Assembly (NCBI RefSeq): GCF_022761125.1
Contig: NZ_JAKWJR010000006.1
Span: 248,001 to 312,000 of the forward strand
Direction of reading: 5' to 3'
Source of the DNA: Nocardioides sp. SR21
Lineage (GTDB): Bacteria; Actinomycetota; Actinomycetes; Propionibacteriales; Nocardioidaceae
DNA: 64,000 bases
Part shown: positions 28,752-37,348 of the stretch, piece after piece
How positions within the stretch are numbered: the first letter of the stretch is position 1
Layout: every line of letters begins with the position of its first letter
Notes under the pieces: generated by a model
What the model saw: only the letters and a program-made list of their open reading frames with translations
What the model was told of the DNA's origin: nothing
The model's database searches: none
Position numbers and translations under genes: made by a program

Positions 28752-29471
28752 CTAGCAGGCGGTGCCGCGGTCGACGCTCAGGACCGCACCGGTGACGTTG
28801 GCGGCGGCGTCGGACGCGAGGTAGGCCACCGCCTCGGCGATCTCGCGCGGCGGCATGAAGCCGTACCGACCGCCCGCGGTCTCGCTCAGCAGACCCCAGT
28901 CGAGGTCGGAGCTCGCGTGCTCCGCGGCCGATCTCATCGGCAGGTCGGTCTCGACGCCACCGGGGCAGACGGTGTTGGCCCGCACGCCGTCGGCCCAGAG
29001 CTCGAGGGCCAGCGACTTCATCAGCATGATCACGCCGCCCTTGGAGGCGCAGTACGCCGCTTGGTACGGCTGGGCGCGCAGCCCGGCGACCGAGGCGATC
29101 GTGACGATGTTCCCGCGGCTGGCCCGCAGGTGCGGGAGCGCGGCCTGGCTCATCAGCATCGGGCCGGTCAGGTTCACGCCCAGGTGCCGTTGCCAGGTCG
29201 CGAGGTCGAGCTCCTCGAAGCGGCGAAACTGGTCGATGCCGGCGACGTTGACCAGCACGTCGAGGCCACCCAGCTCCTCGGCCGCGGCACCGACGGCGGT
29301 CGTCACCGAGTCCGCGTCGCTCACGTCGCAGCCGCGCACGCCCTCGGCCTCGCGCAGGTCGACGCCGACGACCGCGGCGCCCTCGTCGGTCAGCAGGTCG
29401 ACGACCGCACGGCCGATCCCACCCGCCGCCCCGGTCACCAGTGCGCGCCTGCCCTCGAACCGTCCCGCCAT
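28752..29471 (-). CDS. Short-chain dehydrogenase/reductase (SDR)
   Basis: 239-residue classical SDR. The NAD(P)-binding TGAAGGIGRA is at residues 14-23, NVAG near residue 75, catalytic Ser in IASVAG, the YxxxK pair in YQAAYCASKGG, and PGGVETDLP after the substrate loop. Asp38 after the second strand (VGVDLRE) suggests NAD+ preference. The substrate is unknown. It is followed by the histidine kinase gene (92-bp gap, in which I see nothing) and is divergent from the NTF2-like gene. It is similar in style to the SDR at 50928-51650 but lacks that gene's operator box. Confidence 0.92.
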   Translation of the reverse strand: MAGRFEGRRALVTGAAGGIGRAVVDLLTDEGAAVVGVDLREAEGVRGCDVSDADSVTTAVGAAAEELGGLDVLVNVAGIDQFRRFEELDLATWQRHLGVNLTGPMLMSQAALPHLRASRGNIVTIASVAGLRAQPYQAAYCASKGGVIMLMKSLALELWADGVRANTVCPGGVETDLPMRSAAEHASSDLDWGLLSETAGGRYGFMPPREIAEAVAYLASDAAANVTGAVLSVDRGTAC

Positions 29472-29573
29472 GTCGTGCTCCGTTCGTCAGCGCGTCCCGG
29501 CCGGACGGCGCGGGCATCCTCGCAGGCGTCGCGGCCCGAGGTCGCCCGAATCGCGCGAACCTATGCTGTCGCC

Positions 29574-30017
29574 GTGGACAGCGCCCGCCAGATCGAGAAC
29601 CTGCTCTACACCTACGCCGAGCGCATCGACGCCGGCGACTTCGACGGAGTGGCCGACCTGTTCACGCACGGCCGGATCCTCGGCATGGAGGACGGGCCGC
29701 CCGAGTCGGTGTTCGAGGGGCGCGACCGGGTGCGGTGGCTGTACGGCCGCACCACGCGCATCCACGAGGACACCGGCACCCCGCGCACCAAGCACCTCAC
29801 GACGAACTGCCGGATCGAGGTCGACGACGAGGCCGGCACGGCGACCGCGCGTTCGTCGTACCTCGTCACCCAGGCGACGCCCGTGCTCCCGCTGCAGGTG
29901 ATCATCACCGGCCACTACCTCGACACGTTCCACCGCGTCGACGGCGCGTGGTCGTTCGAGAGCCGCACGATGTTCGTCGACCAGACCGGCGACCTCTCGC
30001 AGCACCTTTTGCCGTGA
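29574..30017 (+). CDS. SnoaL/NTF2-like domain protein
   Basis: 147-residue cone-shaped alpha+beta protein of the SnoaL-like/NTF2 superfamily (IENLLYTYAERIDAGDFDGV at the N-terminus, GRDRVRWLYGR, HLTTNCRIEVDDEAGTATA, then VDGAWSFESRTMFVD). Family members are isomerases, hydratases or ligand-binding proteins; Asp20 and Asp23 are candidate active-site residues, but no function can be assigned. The GTG start at 29574 was chosen because upstream in-frame sequence is non-homologous; no strong Shine-Dalgarno is present. otsA follows after 14 bp. Confidence 0.75.
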   Translation: MDSARQIENLLYTYAERIDAGDFDGVADLFTHGRILGMEDGPPESVFEGRDRVRWLYGRTTRIHEDTGTPRTKHLTTNCRIEVDDEAGTATARSSYLVTQATPVLPLQVIITGHYLDTFHRVDGAWSFESRTMFVDQTGDLSQHLLP

Positions 30018-30031
30018 CATAGGTTGACGTC

Positions 30032-31468
30032 GTGGCTCACCCTGGCTCGGCAGACCTGGTCATCGTCGCGAACAGGCTGCCCGTCGACCGGGTGACCAAC
30101 CCCGACGGCTCGTCCGGCTGGCGGCGCTCCCCCGGCGGTCTCGTCACCGCTGTCGAGCCGGTGATGCGCGCCAACGACGGCATCTGGATCGGCTGGCCGG
30201 GCGGCACCGACGCCGACCTCGAGCCGTTCGAGGACGAGGGGATGAAGCTGGTCCCGATCGCGCTGAGCGCCGACGAGGTCGAGGAGTTCTACGAGGGCTT
30301 CTCGAACGGGACCCTGTGGCCGCTGTACCACGACGTCGTCGCGAAGCCGGAGTTCCACCGTGAGTGGTGGGACGCCTACGTGCGGGTCAACCGGCGCTTC
30401 GCCGAGCAGGCCTCGACGTGCGCGTCCGAGAACGCGACCGTGTGGGTGCACGACTACCAGCTCCAGCTGGTGCCGCAGATGCTCCGCGAGCTGCGCCCCG
30501 ACCTGCGCATCGGGTTCTTCCTGCACATCCCGTTCCCGCCGGCCGAGCTGTTCCAGCAGCTGCCGTGGCGCCGCCAGCTCCTCGAGGGCCTGCTCGGCGC
30601 GGACCTGGTCGGCTTCCAGCTGCCGGGCGCGGCACAGAACTTCGTGCGCCTGGTGCGCCAGCGGGTCGGCCACAAGACCCACCGTGACCTGGTCTACCTG
30701 CCCGACGGCCGGACCGTCCGGGCCAAGGCGTTCCCGATCTCGATCGACTCCGCCGGCTTCGAGGAGCTGGCCCGTTCCGAGGTGGTCGAGAGGCGGGCGG
30801 TCGAGATCCGCGAGGCGCTCGGGAGCCCCAGCCGGGTCTTCCTCGGCGTCGACCGGCTCGACTACACCAAGGGCATCTACGCCCGGCTGCGCGCGTACGC
30901 CGAGCTGGTCGCCGAGGGCGAGCTCGACGTCGACCACGCCGTGTTCGTCCAGGTCGCGACGCCGTCGCGCGAGGAGGTCGAGCAGTACAAGATCCTCCGC
31001 GACGAGATCGACCGGCTGGTCGGGCGGATCAACGGCGACCTGGGCCGGATCGGGCGCCCGGCGATCAGCTACCTCCACTCGTCGTATCCCCGCGAGGAGA
31101 TGGCGGCGCTCTACCGCTGCGCCGACGTGATGGTCGTGACGCCGTACCGCGACGGGATGAACCTCGTCGCGAAGGAGTACGTCGCCTGCCGCTTCGACAA
31201 CGACGGCGCCCTGGTGCTGTCGGAGTTCGCCGGCGCCGCCGACGAGCTCCGCCAGGCCTGGCTGGTGAATCCGTACGACATCAACGGCATGAAGGCCGCG
31301 CTGATGGAGGCGAGCCGCGCCGAGGGCAAGGACGTCACGCGGCGGATGAAGGCGATGCGCAAGCAGGTGATGGAGCACGACGTGGCCGCGTGGGCGGACT
31401 CGTTCCTCGCCGAGCTCGCCGCCGTCAGCCCCGACCACGGGAAGACCGTCCGACCGGTCAAGCAGTAG
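30032..31468 (+). CDS. otsA: Trehalose-6-phosphate synthase (GT20)
   Basis: 478-residue retaining glycosyltransferase that makes trehalose 6-phosphate from UDP- or ADP-glucose and glucose 6-phosphate. Family blocks are intact: VIVANRLPVDR, the glucose-6-phosphate loop SPGGLVTA, GWPGG, HDYQLQLVPQMLR, FFLHIPFP, the nucleotide-sugar lysine segment VDRLDYTKGI, and GMNLVAKEYVA near the C-terminus. The start is GTG 30032. The phosphatase otsB lies 7 kb away on the opposite strand. It is followed 9 bp later by the alpha/beta hydrolase gene. Confidence 0.96.
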   Translation: MAHPGSADLVIVANRLPVDRVTNPDGSSGWRRSPGGLVTAVEPVMRANDGIWIGWPGGTDADLEPFEDEGMKLVPIALSADEVEEFYEGFSNGTLWPLYHDVVAKPEFHREWWDAYVRVNRRFAEQASTCASENATVWVHDYQLQLVPQMLRELRPDLRIGFFLHIPFPPAELFQQLPWRRQLLEGLLGADLVGFQLPGAAQNFVRLVRQRVGHKTHRDLVYLPDGRTVRAKAFPISIDSAGFEELARSEVVERRAVEIREALGSPSRVFLGVDRLDYTKGIYARLRAYAELVAEGELDVDHAVFVQVATPSREEVEQYKILRDEIDRLVGRINGDLGRIGRPAISYLHSSYPREEMAALYRCADVMVVTPYRDGMNLVAKEYVACRFDNDGALVLSEFAGAADELRQAWLVNPYDINGMKAALMEASRAEGKDVTRRMKAMRKQVMEHDVAAWADSFLAELAAVSPDHGKTVRPVKQ

Positions 31469-31477
31469 CGTCGCCGC

Positions 31478-32683
31478 ATGGACCTCGTGCCGAAGCCGGA
31501 CCAGGTGGTCTCGGCGGCCGGCAACGCCGCGCACCTGCTGCTGTACGGCGGGCTCGCGGACCTGCGCCCGATGCCGCGGACGCTGATCGACGAGGACACG
31601 CTGCGCGAGGTCTACCACTACCGCGAGGTGCCCGACGTCGGCAGCAGCGGCGACCCCGTCCTGCTGGTGACGCCACTGGCCGCGCCCGCGATCTGCTTCG
31701 ACCTGCGCCGCGGCTGCTCGCTGGCCGAGCACCTGGTGACCTCCGGGCGGCCGACATACCTCGTGGAGTACGGCAACGTCTCGTTCCGCGACCGCAACCT
31801 CGGCATCGAGCACTGGGTGGAGGAGGTCGTGCCGGCCGCGGTGCGCGCCGTGTCGGAGCACGCCGGCGGCAGGCCGGTGCACGTGGTCGGCTGGAGCCTG
31901 GGCGGGATCTTCGCGCTGCTCGCTGCCGCCGCCTACCCGAAGCTGCCGATCGCGTCGCTGTCGGTGATCGGGTCGCCCGTCGACGTGGCGCGGGTGCCGC
32001 TGGTCGCGCCGCTGCGGCCGTTGCTCGACCTCACCCGCGGGCACGGCCTGGTGACCCGCGCCTACCGGGCGGCCGGCGGCGCGCCGACGCCGCTGGTGCG
32101 CTGGGCGTTCCAGCTCTCGTCGTTCCAGAAGCTGGTGACCAAGCCGCTGGCCATCGCCACCCGCCTCGACGACATCGACTTCCTGGCCCAGCTCGAGGCC
32201 GTGGACCGGTTCACCGCCGGGATGACGGCGTACCCGGGCCGCAGCTTCGGGCAGCTCTACCACCGCTTCGCCAAGGGCAACGCGCTCGCCGGCGGGTCCC
32301 TCGAGGTCGACGGCCGCGAGGTGTCGCTCGCTGCGATCACCGCGCCGGTGCTGGTCTTCGCCGGCGCCACCGACGGCATCGCCCCGGTCGAGTCCGTGCG
32401 CGCCGTCGTCCCCCTGCTGAGCGGCTCGCCCGAGGTGCAGTTCGAGATCGTGCCCGGCGGCCACCTCGGCATGCTGACCGGCCGCGCCGCCCGGGACACG
32501 ACGTGGCGGGCGCTCGACGAGTGGTTCGACCGATGGAAGAGCAAGCCGAAGCGGGCGGCTCGGAAGCGGGCGCCGGCGAAGAAGGCGACGGCGAAGAAGG
32601 CCAGCCCTGCCGACAAGATCGGCACCAACCCGAACCGTCGGCACAGCTCGGCGAGCTCGCGAGCCCTGTCACCCCCAGGCTGA
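31478..32683 (+). CDS. Alpha/beta hydrolase (PHA-synthase-like fold) with Lys/Ala-rich C-terminal tail
   Basis: 401 residues. The hydrolase core resembles PhaC-like proteins, but the nucleophile is Ser140 in GWSLGG rather than the Cys of true PHA synthases. The likely triad is Ser140, Asp299 (GATDGI) and His329 (GGHLGML). After residue ~350 the protein changes to a strongly basic, low-complexity tail (KSKPKRAARKRAPAKKATAK) reminiscent of actinobacterial histone-like tails, and ends in a polar segment. The tail may bind nucleic acid, polyphosphate or a granule surface; that is speculation. It lies in a rightward run after otsA. Confidence 0.8.
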   Translation: MDLVPKPDQVVSAAGNAAHLLLYGGLADLRPMPRTLIDEDTLREVYHYREVPDVGSSGDPVLLVTPLAAPAICFDLRRGCSLAEHLVTSGRPTYLVEYGNVSFRDRNLGIEHWVEEVVPAAVRAVSEHAGGRPVHVVGWSLGGIFALLAAAAYPKLPIASLSVIGSPVDVARVPLVAPLRPLLDLTRGHGLVTRAYRAAGGAPTPLVRWAFQLSSFQKLVTKPLAIATRLDDIDFLAQLEAVDRFTAGMTAYPGRSFGQLYHRFAKGNALAGGSLEVDGREVSLAAITAPVLVFAGATDGIAPVESVRAVVPLLSGSPEVQFEIVPGGHLGMLTGRAARDTTWRALDEWFDRWKSKPKRAARKRAPAKKATAKKASPADKIGTNPNRRHSSASSRALSPPG

Positions 32684-32744
32684 GACGCCGGACCTTTCAA
32701 GCAAAGCCTGACGTTCTGGGCCGAGACTTCGCCCCACAAGGTCA

Positions 32745-32770
32745 GGTCTCCCCGGCCCACCGGGGAAACC
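32745..32770. terminator. Hairpin between hydrolase and MFS genes
   Basis: GGT-C-TCCCCGG / CCGGGGA-A-ACC with a CCCA loop: 10 paired bases and one mismatch. It follows the hydrolase stop by 61 bp and precedes the MFS start by 25 bp. Its position between two rightward genes suggests a terminator. Confidence 0.5.
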
Positions 32771-32795
32771 GACGCCAACCGCTAGCCTCCCGGCT

Positions 32796-34130
32796 ATGCC
32801 CGCCACCGACCGCCTCCCCCGCAGCGTCCGCATCGGCTACGGGTCCGGGTCCGTCGCGACCGGGGCGTTCGGGACCGTCCCGGGCCTGATGCTGCTGCCG
32901 TACCTCACCGACAGCCTCGGCATCGCCGCGCTGGCGGCCGGCTTCATCGTGTTCCTGCCGAAGGCGTGGGACGTGATCCTCAACCCGATCGCGGGCCGCA
33001 TCAGCGACCGCACCGAGGACCCGCGCGGCCCGCGCCGGCCGTGGCTGCTCAAGGCCGGGATCGCGCTGTCGGCCACGTTCGCGCTGCTGTTCGCGGCGCC
33101 GGAGATGGCGACCGGCCTCGAGGCGCTCTGGGTGCTGGTGCTGTTCCTGGCCTGCGCGTCGGCGTACGCGTTCTTCCAGGTGCCGTACGTCGCGATGCCC
33201 GCGGAGCTGACCTCGTCGTACGACGAGCGCACCCGGCTGATGACGTGGCGGGTGGCGCTGCTGGCATTCACGATCATGCTCGCCGGGGCGACCGCGCCCG
33301 CGATCCGCGACGCTGTCGGTGGCCGCGACGGCTACCGCGTGATGGGCGTGGTGATGGCCGCGATCATCCTGGTCGGGGTCCTCGGCGCCTACTTCGGCAC
33401 CCGACGCGCACCCGTGAACGCGCCGCTGCCGGGCGCCGGCAGCCTGCGCGACCAGCTGCGCATCGTCGCGACCGCGCACGACTTCCGCTGGCTGCTGACC
33501 TGCTTCGTGATCCAGGCGCTGGCGACCGGCTGCATCCTGGCCGGCGTCGACTACCTGGCCTCCGACGTGCTCGGCAAGGACGGCGCCACCACGATCCTGT
33601 TCGTCTGCTTCGTCGGCCCCGCGCTGGTGCTGACCCCGGCCTGGGCCGCGATCGGCACCCGGATCGGCAAGAAGCGCGGCTACACCTACTCCTCGCTGAT
33701 CCTCGCCGCGGGCGCGCTGCTGATCGTGTCCGCGCAGTCGGTGCCGGCCGCCGCGGTCTACCTCGCCGTCGGCCTGGTCGGGGTCGGGTACGCCGGCTGC
33801 CAGGTGTTCCCGATGGCGATGCTCCCCGACGCGGCGGCCGTGGACGCGCGGCGTACCGGCTCGAACCGCGCCGGCGTCTACACCGGGGTGTGGACCGCGG
33901 CCGAGACCCTCGGGCTGGCGCTCGGACCTGCGATCTTCGCGCTGGTGCTCGCGATCGGCGGGTACAGGTCGTCCACCGACAACGACGACGTGATCCAGCC
34001 GGACTCCGCTCTGAACGCGATCACGCTCGGCATCTCGGTGCTGCCCGCGGTGCTGATCCTGCTCAGCCTGATCTGGCTGCGGCGGTACACACTCGACGCG
34101 GCCGAGGTGGATGAGACAGTTTCCGCATGA
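32796..34130 (+). CDS. MFS_2-type (GPH/MelB/MFSD2-like) transporter
   Basis: 444-residue polytopic membrane protein with about 12 helices. The conserved cytoplasmic segment after helix 2 (LPKAWDVILNPIAGRISDRT) with the Asp/Arg motif is the MFS_2 hallmark seen in cation-coupled sugar porters and in MFSD2A lipid transporters. Other typical segments are FFQVPYVAMPAELT and YEERTRLMTWR-like YDERTRLMTWR. Its stop overlaps the start of an SPL-like PLP decarboxylase (ATGA), suggesting that the transporter imports the substrate, or exports a product, of that enzyme. A sugar or lysolipid-like cargo cannot be distinguished from sequence. Confidence 0.85.
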   Translation: MPATDRLPRSVRIGYGSGSVATGAFGTVPGLMLLPYLTDSLGIAALAAGFIVFLPKAWDVILNPIAGRISDRTEDPRGPRRPWLLKAGIALSATFALLFAAPEMATGLEALWVLVLFLACASAYAFFQVPYVAMPAELTSSYDERTRLMTWRVALLAFTIMLAGATAPAIRDAVGGRDGYRVMGVVMAAIILVGVLGAYFGTRRAPVNAPLPGAGSLRDQLRIVATAHDFRWLLTCFVIQALATGCILAGVDYLASDVLGKDGATTILFVCFVGPALVLTPAWAAIGTRIGKKRGYTYSSLILAAGALLIVSAQSVPAAAVYLAVGLVGVGYAGCQVFPMAMLPDAAAVDARRTGSNRAGVYTGVWTAAETLGLALGPAIFALVLAIGGYRSSTDNDDVIQPDSALNAITLGISVLPAVLILLSLIWLRRYTLDAAEVDETVSA

Positions 34131-35554
34131 CTGACGCGCTCGACCGCCTGCGGACCATGCAGGAAGCCGACCTGCCCGTGCACGGGGGCCGCACCCTCGC
34201 CTACGTGTTCGACTCCGGGCTCGACGAGGTCGACCGGGCCGGCCGGGAGGCGGTCGCGGCGTACGCCGGCTCGAACGGGCTGGACCCGACGTCGTTCCCG
34301 AGCCTGCTGCAGATGGAGAACGACCTGATCGGCTTCGCCGCCGACCTGGTCGACGCGCCGGCCGAGGCGGTCGGCACGATCACCTCCGGCGGCACCGAGT
34401 CCTGCCTGCTCGCCGTGCAGGGTGCCCGCGACAGCCGCCCGGACGTGGAGCGGCCGCGGATCGTGGTGCCGTCGACCGTGCACGCGGCGTTCCTCAAGGC
34501 CGCCAAGTACTTCCGCGTCGAGGCCGTGGTCGTCCCCGTCGGACCGGACTTCCGCGCCGACCCGGCCGCGATGATCGCCGCGATCGACGAGGACCCGGAC
34601 CGCACCGTGCTGGTCGTCGTGTCGGCGCCGTCGTACGCGCACGGCGTGATCGACCCCGTCCCGCCGGTCGCGGCGGCCGCCGCCGAGCGCGGGATCCGCT
34701 GCCACGTGGACGCCTGCATCGGCGGCTGGGTGCTGCCGTTCGCGAAGCGGATCGGCCGCGACGTGCCGCCGTGGACGTTCGCCGTCGACGGCGTCACCTC
34801 GATCTCCGCGGACCTGCACAAGTACGGCTACGCGCCGAAGGGCACGTCGGTGCTGCTGCACCGCTCGCCCGCGCTGCGCCGGCCGCAGTACTTCGCGTAC
34901 GCCGACTGGCCGGGCTACACGATGATCAACACCACGCTGCAGTCCACGAAGTCCGGCGGGCCGCTGGCCGGTGCGTGGGCGGTCGTCGAGACGATCGGAC
35001 TCGACGGCTACGACCGGCTGGCCCGCGACGTGTTCGAGGCGACCGACCGGATCGTCGAGGCGATCGGCAAGATCCCGGCGCTGTCCGTGGTCGCCGCCCC
35101 GGACTCGACGCTGATCGCGTTCGCCACCGACGGCAGCTGCGACGCGTTCACGCTCGCCGACGAGATGAGCGCCCGCGGCTGGCACATCCAGCCGCAGATG
35201 TCGTACGACGACCAGCCGGTCACGATCCACCTCTCGGTCAGCGCGGGGACCCTCGCCCACCTCGACGAGTTCGTCGCCGCGCTCACCGAGGCCGTCGCCG
35301 CCGCCGTCGCCGCCGGCCCGGTCGTCGTGGACCCGGAGATCGCGGCGTTCATCGGCGCCCTCGACCCGGCCGCCCTGAGTGACGACGACTTCGACGGCCT
35401 GCTGGCCGCCGCCGGCCTGGCCGGCGGTGACGGGCTCGCCGTTCCCGAGCGGATGGCCCCGGTCAACGCGATGATCGACCTCGCCTCGCCGCGGATGCGC
35501 GAGGCGCTGCTGACGGCCTTCATGGATCGCCTGCAGCGTCCCCACCGGTCGTGA
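34127..35554 (+). CDS. Group II PLP-dependent decarboxylase/lyase (sphingosine-1-phosphate-lyase-like)
   Basis: 475 residues. The fold-I PLP enzyme core is clear: GTITSGGTESCLLAVQGAR (cofactor phosphate and ring stacking), CHVDACIGGWVLPFAKRI and the Schiff-base lysine Lys232 in SADLHKYGYAPKG. The family resembles sphingosine-1-phosphate lyase and related amino-acid decarboxylases. The last ~70 residues, after an Ala-rich linker, form an extra helical segment. The substrate is unknown; a lyase for phosphorylated long-chain amines or an amino-acid decarboxylase are both possible. It is translationally coupled to the MFS_2 transporter before it and the small membrane protein after it (GTGA). Confidence 0.85.
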   Translation: MTDALDRLRTMQEADLPVHGGRTLAYVFDSGLDEVDRAGREAVAAYAGSNGLDPTSFPSLLQMENDLIGFAADLVDAPAEAVGTITSGGTESCLLAVQGARDSRPDVERPRIVVPSTVHAAFLKAAKYFRVEAVVVPVGPDFRADPAAMIAAIDEDPDRTVLVVVSAPSYAHGVIDPVPPVAAAAAERGIRCHVDACIGGWVLPFAKRIGRDVPPWTFAVDGVTSISADLHKYGYAPKGTSVLLHRSPALRRPQYFAYADWPGYTMINTTLQSTKSGGPLAGAWAVVETIGLDGYDRLARDVFEATDRIVEAIGKIPALSVVAAPDSTLIAFATDGSCDAFTLADEMSARGWHIQPQMSYDDQPVTIHLSVSAGTLAHLDEFVAALTEAVAAAVAAGPVVVDPEIAAFIGALDPAALSDDDFDGLLAAAGLAGGDGLAVPERMAPVNAMIDLASPRMREALLTAFMDRLQRPHRS

Positions 35555-35802
35555 CCGGACGCCGGATCGCCCGGCTGCCGTGGTGGCTGGTCACCGCCGC
35601 CTGCCTGGTGGTCGCCGTCCTCTACGTGGTCGTCTGGCCCGCGGACCAGGCGTTCGGCTGGCTGCACCCGGCGGCGTGGCTGCTGTTCGCGGCCGCTGCG
35701 ACCTGCCACGGCCTCGGCGGCCCGCCACGTGTCGTGCAGGCGTGCGTGACGGCGGCCGGCCTCTGCTACGGCGCGTTCGCCGTGGGGCTCGTGCTCGGCT
35801 AG
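35551..35802 (+). CDS. Small membrane protein, unrecognised
   Basis: 83 residues with two or three hydrophobic helices (residues about 11-29, 38-53 and 62-82) and a basic N-terminus (MTGRRIARLPWW), so the N-terminus is probably cytoplasmic. The GTG start overlaps the PLP-lyase stop, indicating it is the third member of that operon. No family is recognised. Its stop codon shares the tetramer CTAG with the stop of the convergent PfkB gene. Confidence 0.6.
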   Translation: MTGRRIARLPWWLVTAACLVVAVLYVVVWPADQAFGWLHPAAWLLFAAAATCHGLGGPPRVVQACVTAAGLCYGAFAVGLVLG

Positions 35803-36710
35803 CCCGCGAGGGCCACCACCGCGTCGAGGTCGTACGACCCCGCGTCGGTGCCGAGGCCCTGCGCCACCTGCGCAGCGGTCGCGCAGCCGAGCCGGGCCGC
35901 GCCGCGCAGGTCGCGGCCGAGCGACAGCCCGCGGAGGAAGCCGGCGGAGAACGCGTCGCCGCAGCCGGTGGTGTCGACGACGTCGATCGGGTACGCCGGC
36001 ACCTCGATCACCTCGTCGGCGGTGACCACGAGCGCACCCTTGGCGCCCTGGGTCACTGCGACGCAGCCCGCGCCGGCGTCGACCAGCGCCCGGGCGCCGT
36101 CGGCGAGCGACGAGGCGCCGGTGAAGCCCAGCACCTGCTCGTCGTTGGGCAGCAGGTAGTCGGTGTGCGGCAGCGCGTCGGCGATCCACGCCAGCATGTC
36201 CGGGTCGCCCGGCGCGAGGATGTCGACCGACGTGGTCGCGCCGATCGACCGGGCGTGGGCGAGCAGCGTGCCGGCGGCCTCGCCGCCGAGGAACTCCGGG
36301 CCGCCCAGGTGCAGGTGGGTGATGCCGTCGAGCGCCGCGAGATCGAGGTCGTCGAGGGTGAACGCGCCGTTCGCGCCGATGCAGTGCCAGGCGGGCCGAT
36401 CGCCGTTCGGGCGGACCGGGATCACCGACGCCGAGGTCTGGTGGTCGTCCTTGCGCACCAAGCCAGAGGTGTCGATGCCCTCGCGGCCGAGGAGGGAGAG
36501 GAGCGTGTCAGCGATCGGGTCCGTGCCAACGGCGCCGAAGGACAGCACCTCCGCGCCGATCCGGCTGAGGACGAGCGCCGTACCCCCGGCCGTACCGGCA
36601 GCCGACATCCGGATCGTCTCGACGAGCTGGCCGTCGGACCCACCCGGGATCGAGTCGATCCCGATCACGTGCGTGTCGAGGACGTGCACCCCGACGGTGG
36701 CGATCTTCAT
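35799..36710 (-). CDS. PfkB-family carbohydrate kinase
   Basis: 303-residue ribokinase-fold sugar kinase. The N-terminal substrate motif is GTAGGTALVLSRIGAEV (about 39-55) and the C-terminal PfkB signature with catalytic Asp is DTTGCGDAFSAGFLRG near residues 247-262. It phosphorylates a sugar or sugar-like substrate with ATP. Its ATG overlaps the stop of a class II aldolase (ATGA), and the two form a kinase/aldolase pair as in fuculose, rhamnulose or ribulose breakdown under a TetR regulator. Exact sugar not identifiable. It is last in the operon; its TAG overlaps the convergent gene's TAG. Confidence 0.9.
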   Translation of the reverse strand: MKIATVGVHVLDTHVIGIDSIPGGSDGQLVETIRMSAAGTAGGTALVLSRIGAEVLSFGAVGTDPIADTLLSLLGREGIDTSGLVRKDDHQTSASVIPVRPNGDRPAWHCIGANGAFTLDDLDLAALDGITHLHLGGPEFLGGEAAGTLLAHARSIGATTSVDILAPGDPDMLAWIADALPHTDYLLPNDEQVLGFTGASSLADGARALVDAGAGCVAVTQGAKGALVVTADEVIEVPAYPIDVVDTTGCGDAFSAGFLRGLSLGRDLRGAARLGCATAAQVAQGLGTDAGSYDLDAVVALAG

Positions 36711-37348
36711 TCATGCTCCTGCGTGCTTCCGTAGTTGGTGGCGAGTGCCTGGGTGATCACGTCGAGCTGCTGCGCCTCGGTGAGCGCGCGCGGAGTGCCG
36801 AGCGCGCTGGCCCGGTGGTGGAGAGCGGCGAGCCACTCGAGCAGCAGCGCGTTCTCCACGGCCTTGTCGAGCGACGGCCCGACGGCGACCGAGCCGTGGT
36901 TGGCCATCAGCGCGGCCTGCCGCCCGTCGAGCGCGGCCACGGTCGCCGCGGCGAGCTCGGGCGTGCCGAAGGTGGCGTACGTCGCCACGCGCACGGTGCC
37001 GCCGAGCGAGAGCTGCTGGTAGTGCAGCACCGGCAGCTCGTCGAGGACGCACGCGACCGCAGTGGAGTACGGCGCGTGCGTGTGCACGACCGCAGCGGCG
37101 AAGGACCCGGAGTACACGCCGAGGTGGAGGCCGAGCTCGGACGTCGGCACCAGGGCACCCTCCAGCACGCGGCCGTCGAGCGACACCACCGTCACGTCCT
37201 CGGGCGAGCAGTCGCCGAGGACGACCCCGGTGCCGGTGACCGCGACCCGGTCGCCGTCGCGGGCGGAGACGTTGCCGGCCGTGCCGATCAGGAGTCCCTC
37301 GGCCGCCAGCCGGCGCGACGCGGCGGCGACGTCGTCGCGGATGCTCAT
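36707..37348 (-). CDS. Class II aldolase/adducin-family protein (fuculose-phosphate aldolase-like)
   Basis: 213-residue zinc aldolase. GTAGNVSAR (residues about 22-30) binds the substrate phosphate, SELGLH carries the catalytic Glu, HTHAPYS supplies two zinc His, and MANHGSV supplies the third. These are the hallmarks of L-fuculose-1-phosphate/L-rhamnulose-1-phosphate/L-ribulose-5-phosphate family enzymes. The C-terminal metal His appears in ALHHRAS. It is coupled by ATGA overlaps to the TetR gene upstream and the PfkB kinase downstream, so the kinase product is likely its substrate. Confidence 0.9.
   Translation of the reverse strand: MSIRDDVAAASRRLAAEGLLIGTAGNVSARDGDRVAVTGTGVVLGDCSPEDVTVVSLDGRVLEGALVPTSELGLHLGVYSGSFAAAVVHTHAPYSTAVACVLDELPVLHYQQLSLGGTVRVATYATFGTPELAAATVAALDGRQAALMANHGSVAVGPSLDKAVENALLLEWLAALHHRASALGTPRALTEAQQLDVITQALATNYGSTQEHE

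Noticed and set aside
28660..29517. Extension of the histidine kinase frame to 29517
   Set aside because: The extra sequence is a shadow of the SDR gene on the same strand in another frame; the membrane sensor begins right after ATG 28659.
29915..32644. A 909-codon minus-strand frame opposite otsA and the hydrolase gene
   Set aside because: It is an antisense shadow of two well-supported genes.
31478..32683. True polyhydroxyalkanoate synthase
   Set aside because: The nucleophile is Ser in GWSLGG and not the Cys required by PHA synthases, and no phaE/phaC partner or phasin gene is adjacent.
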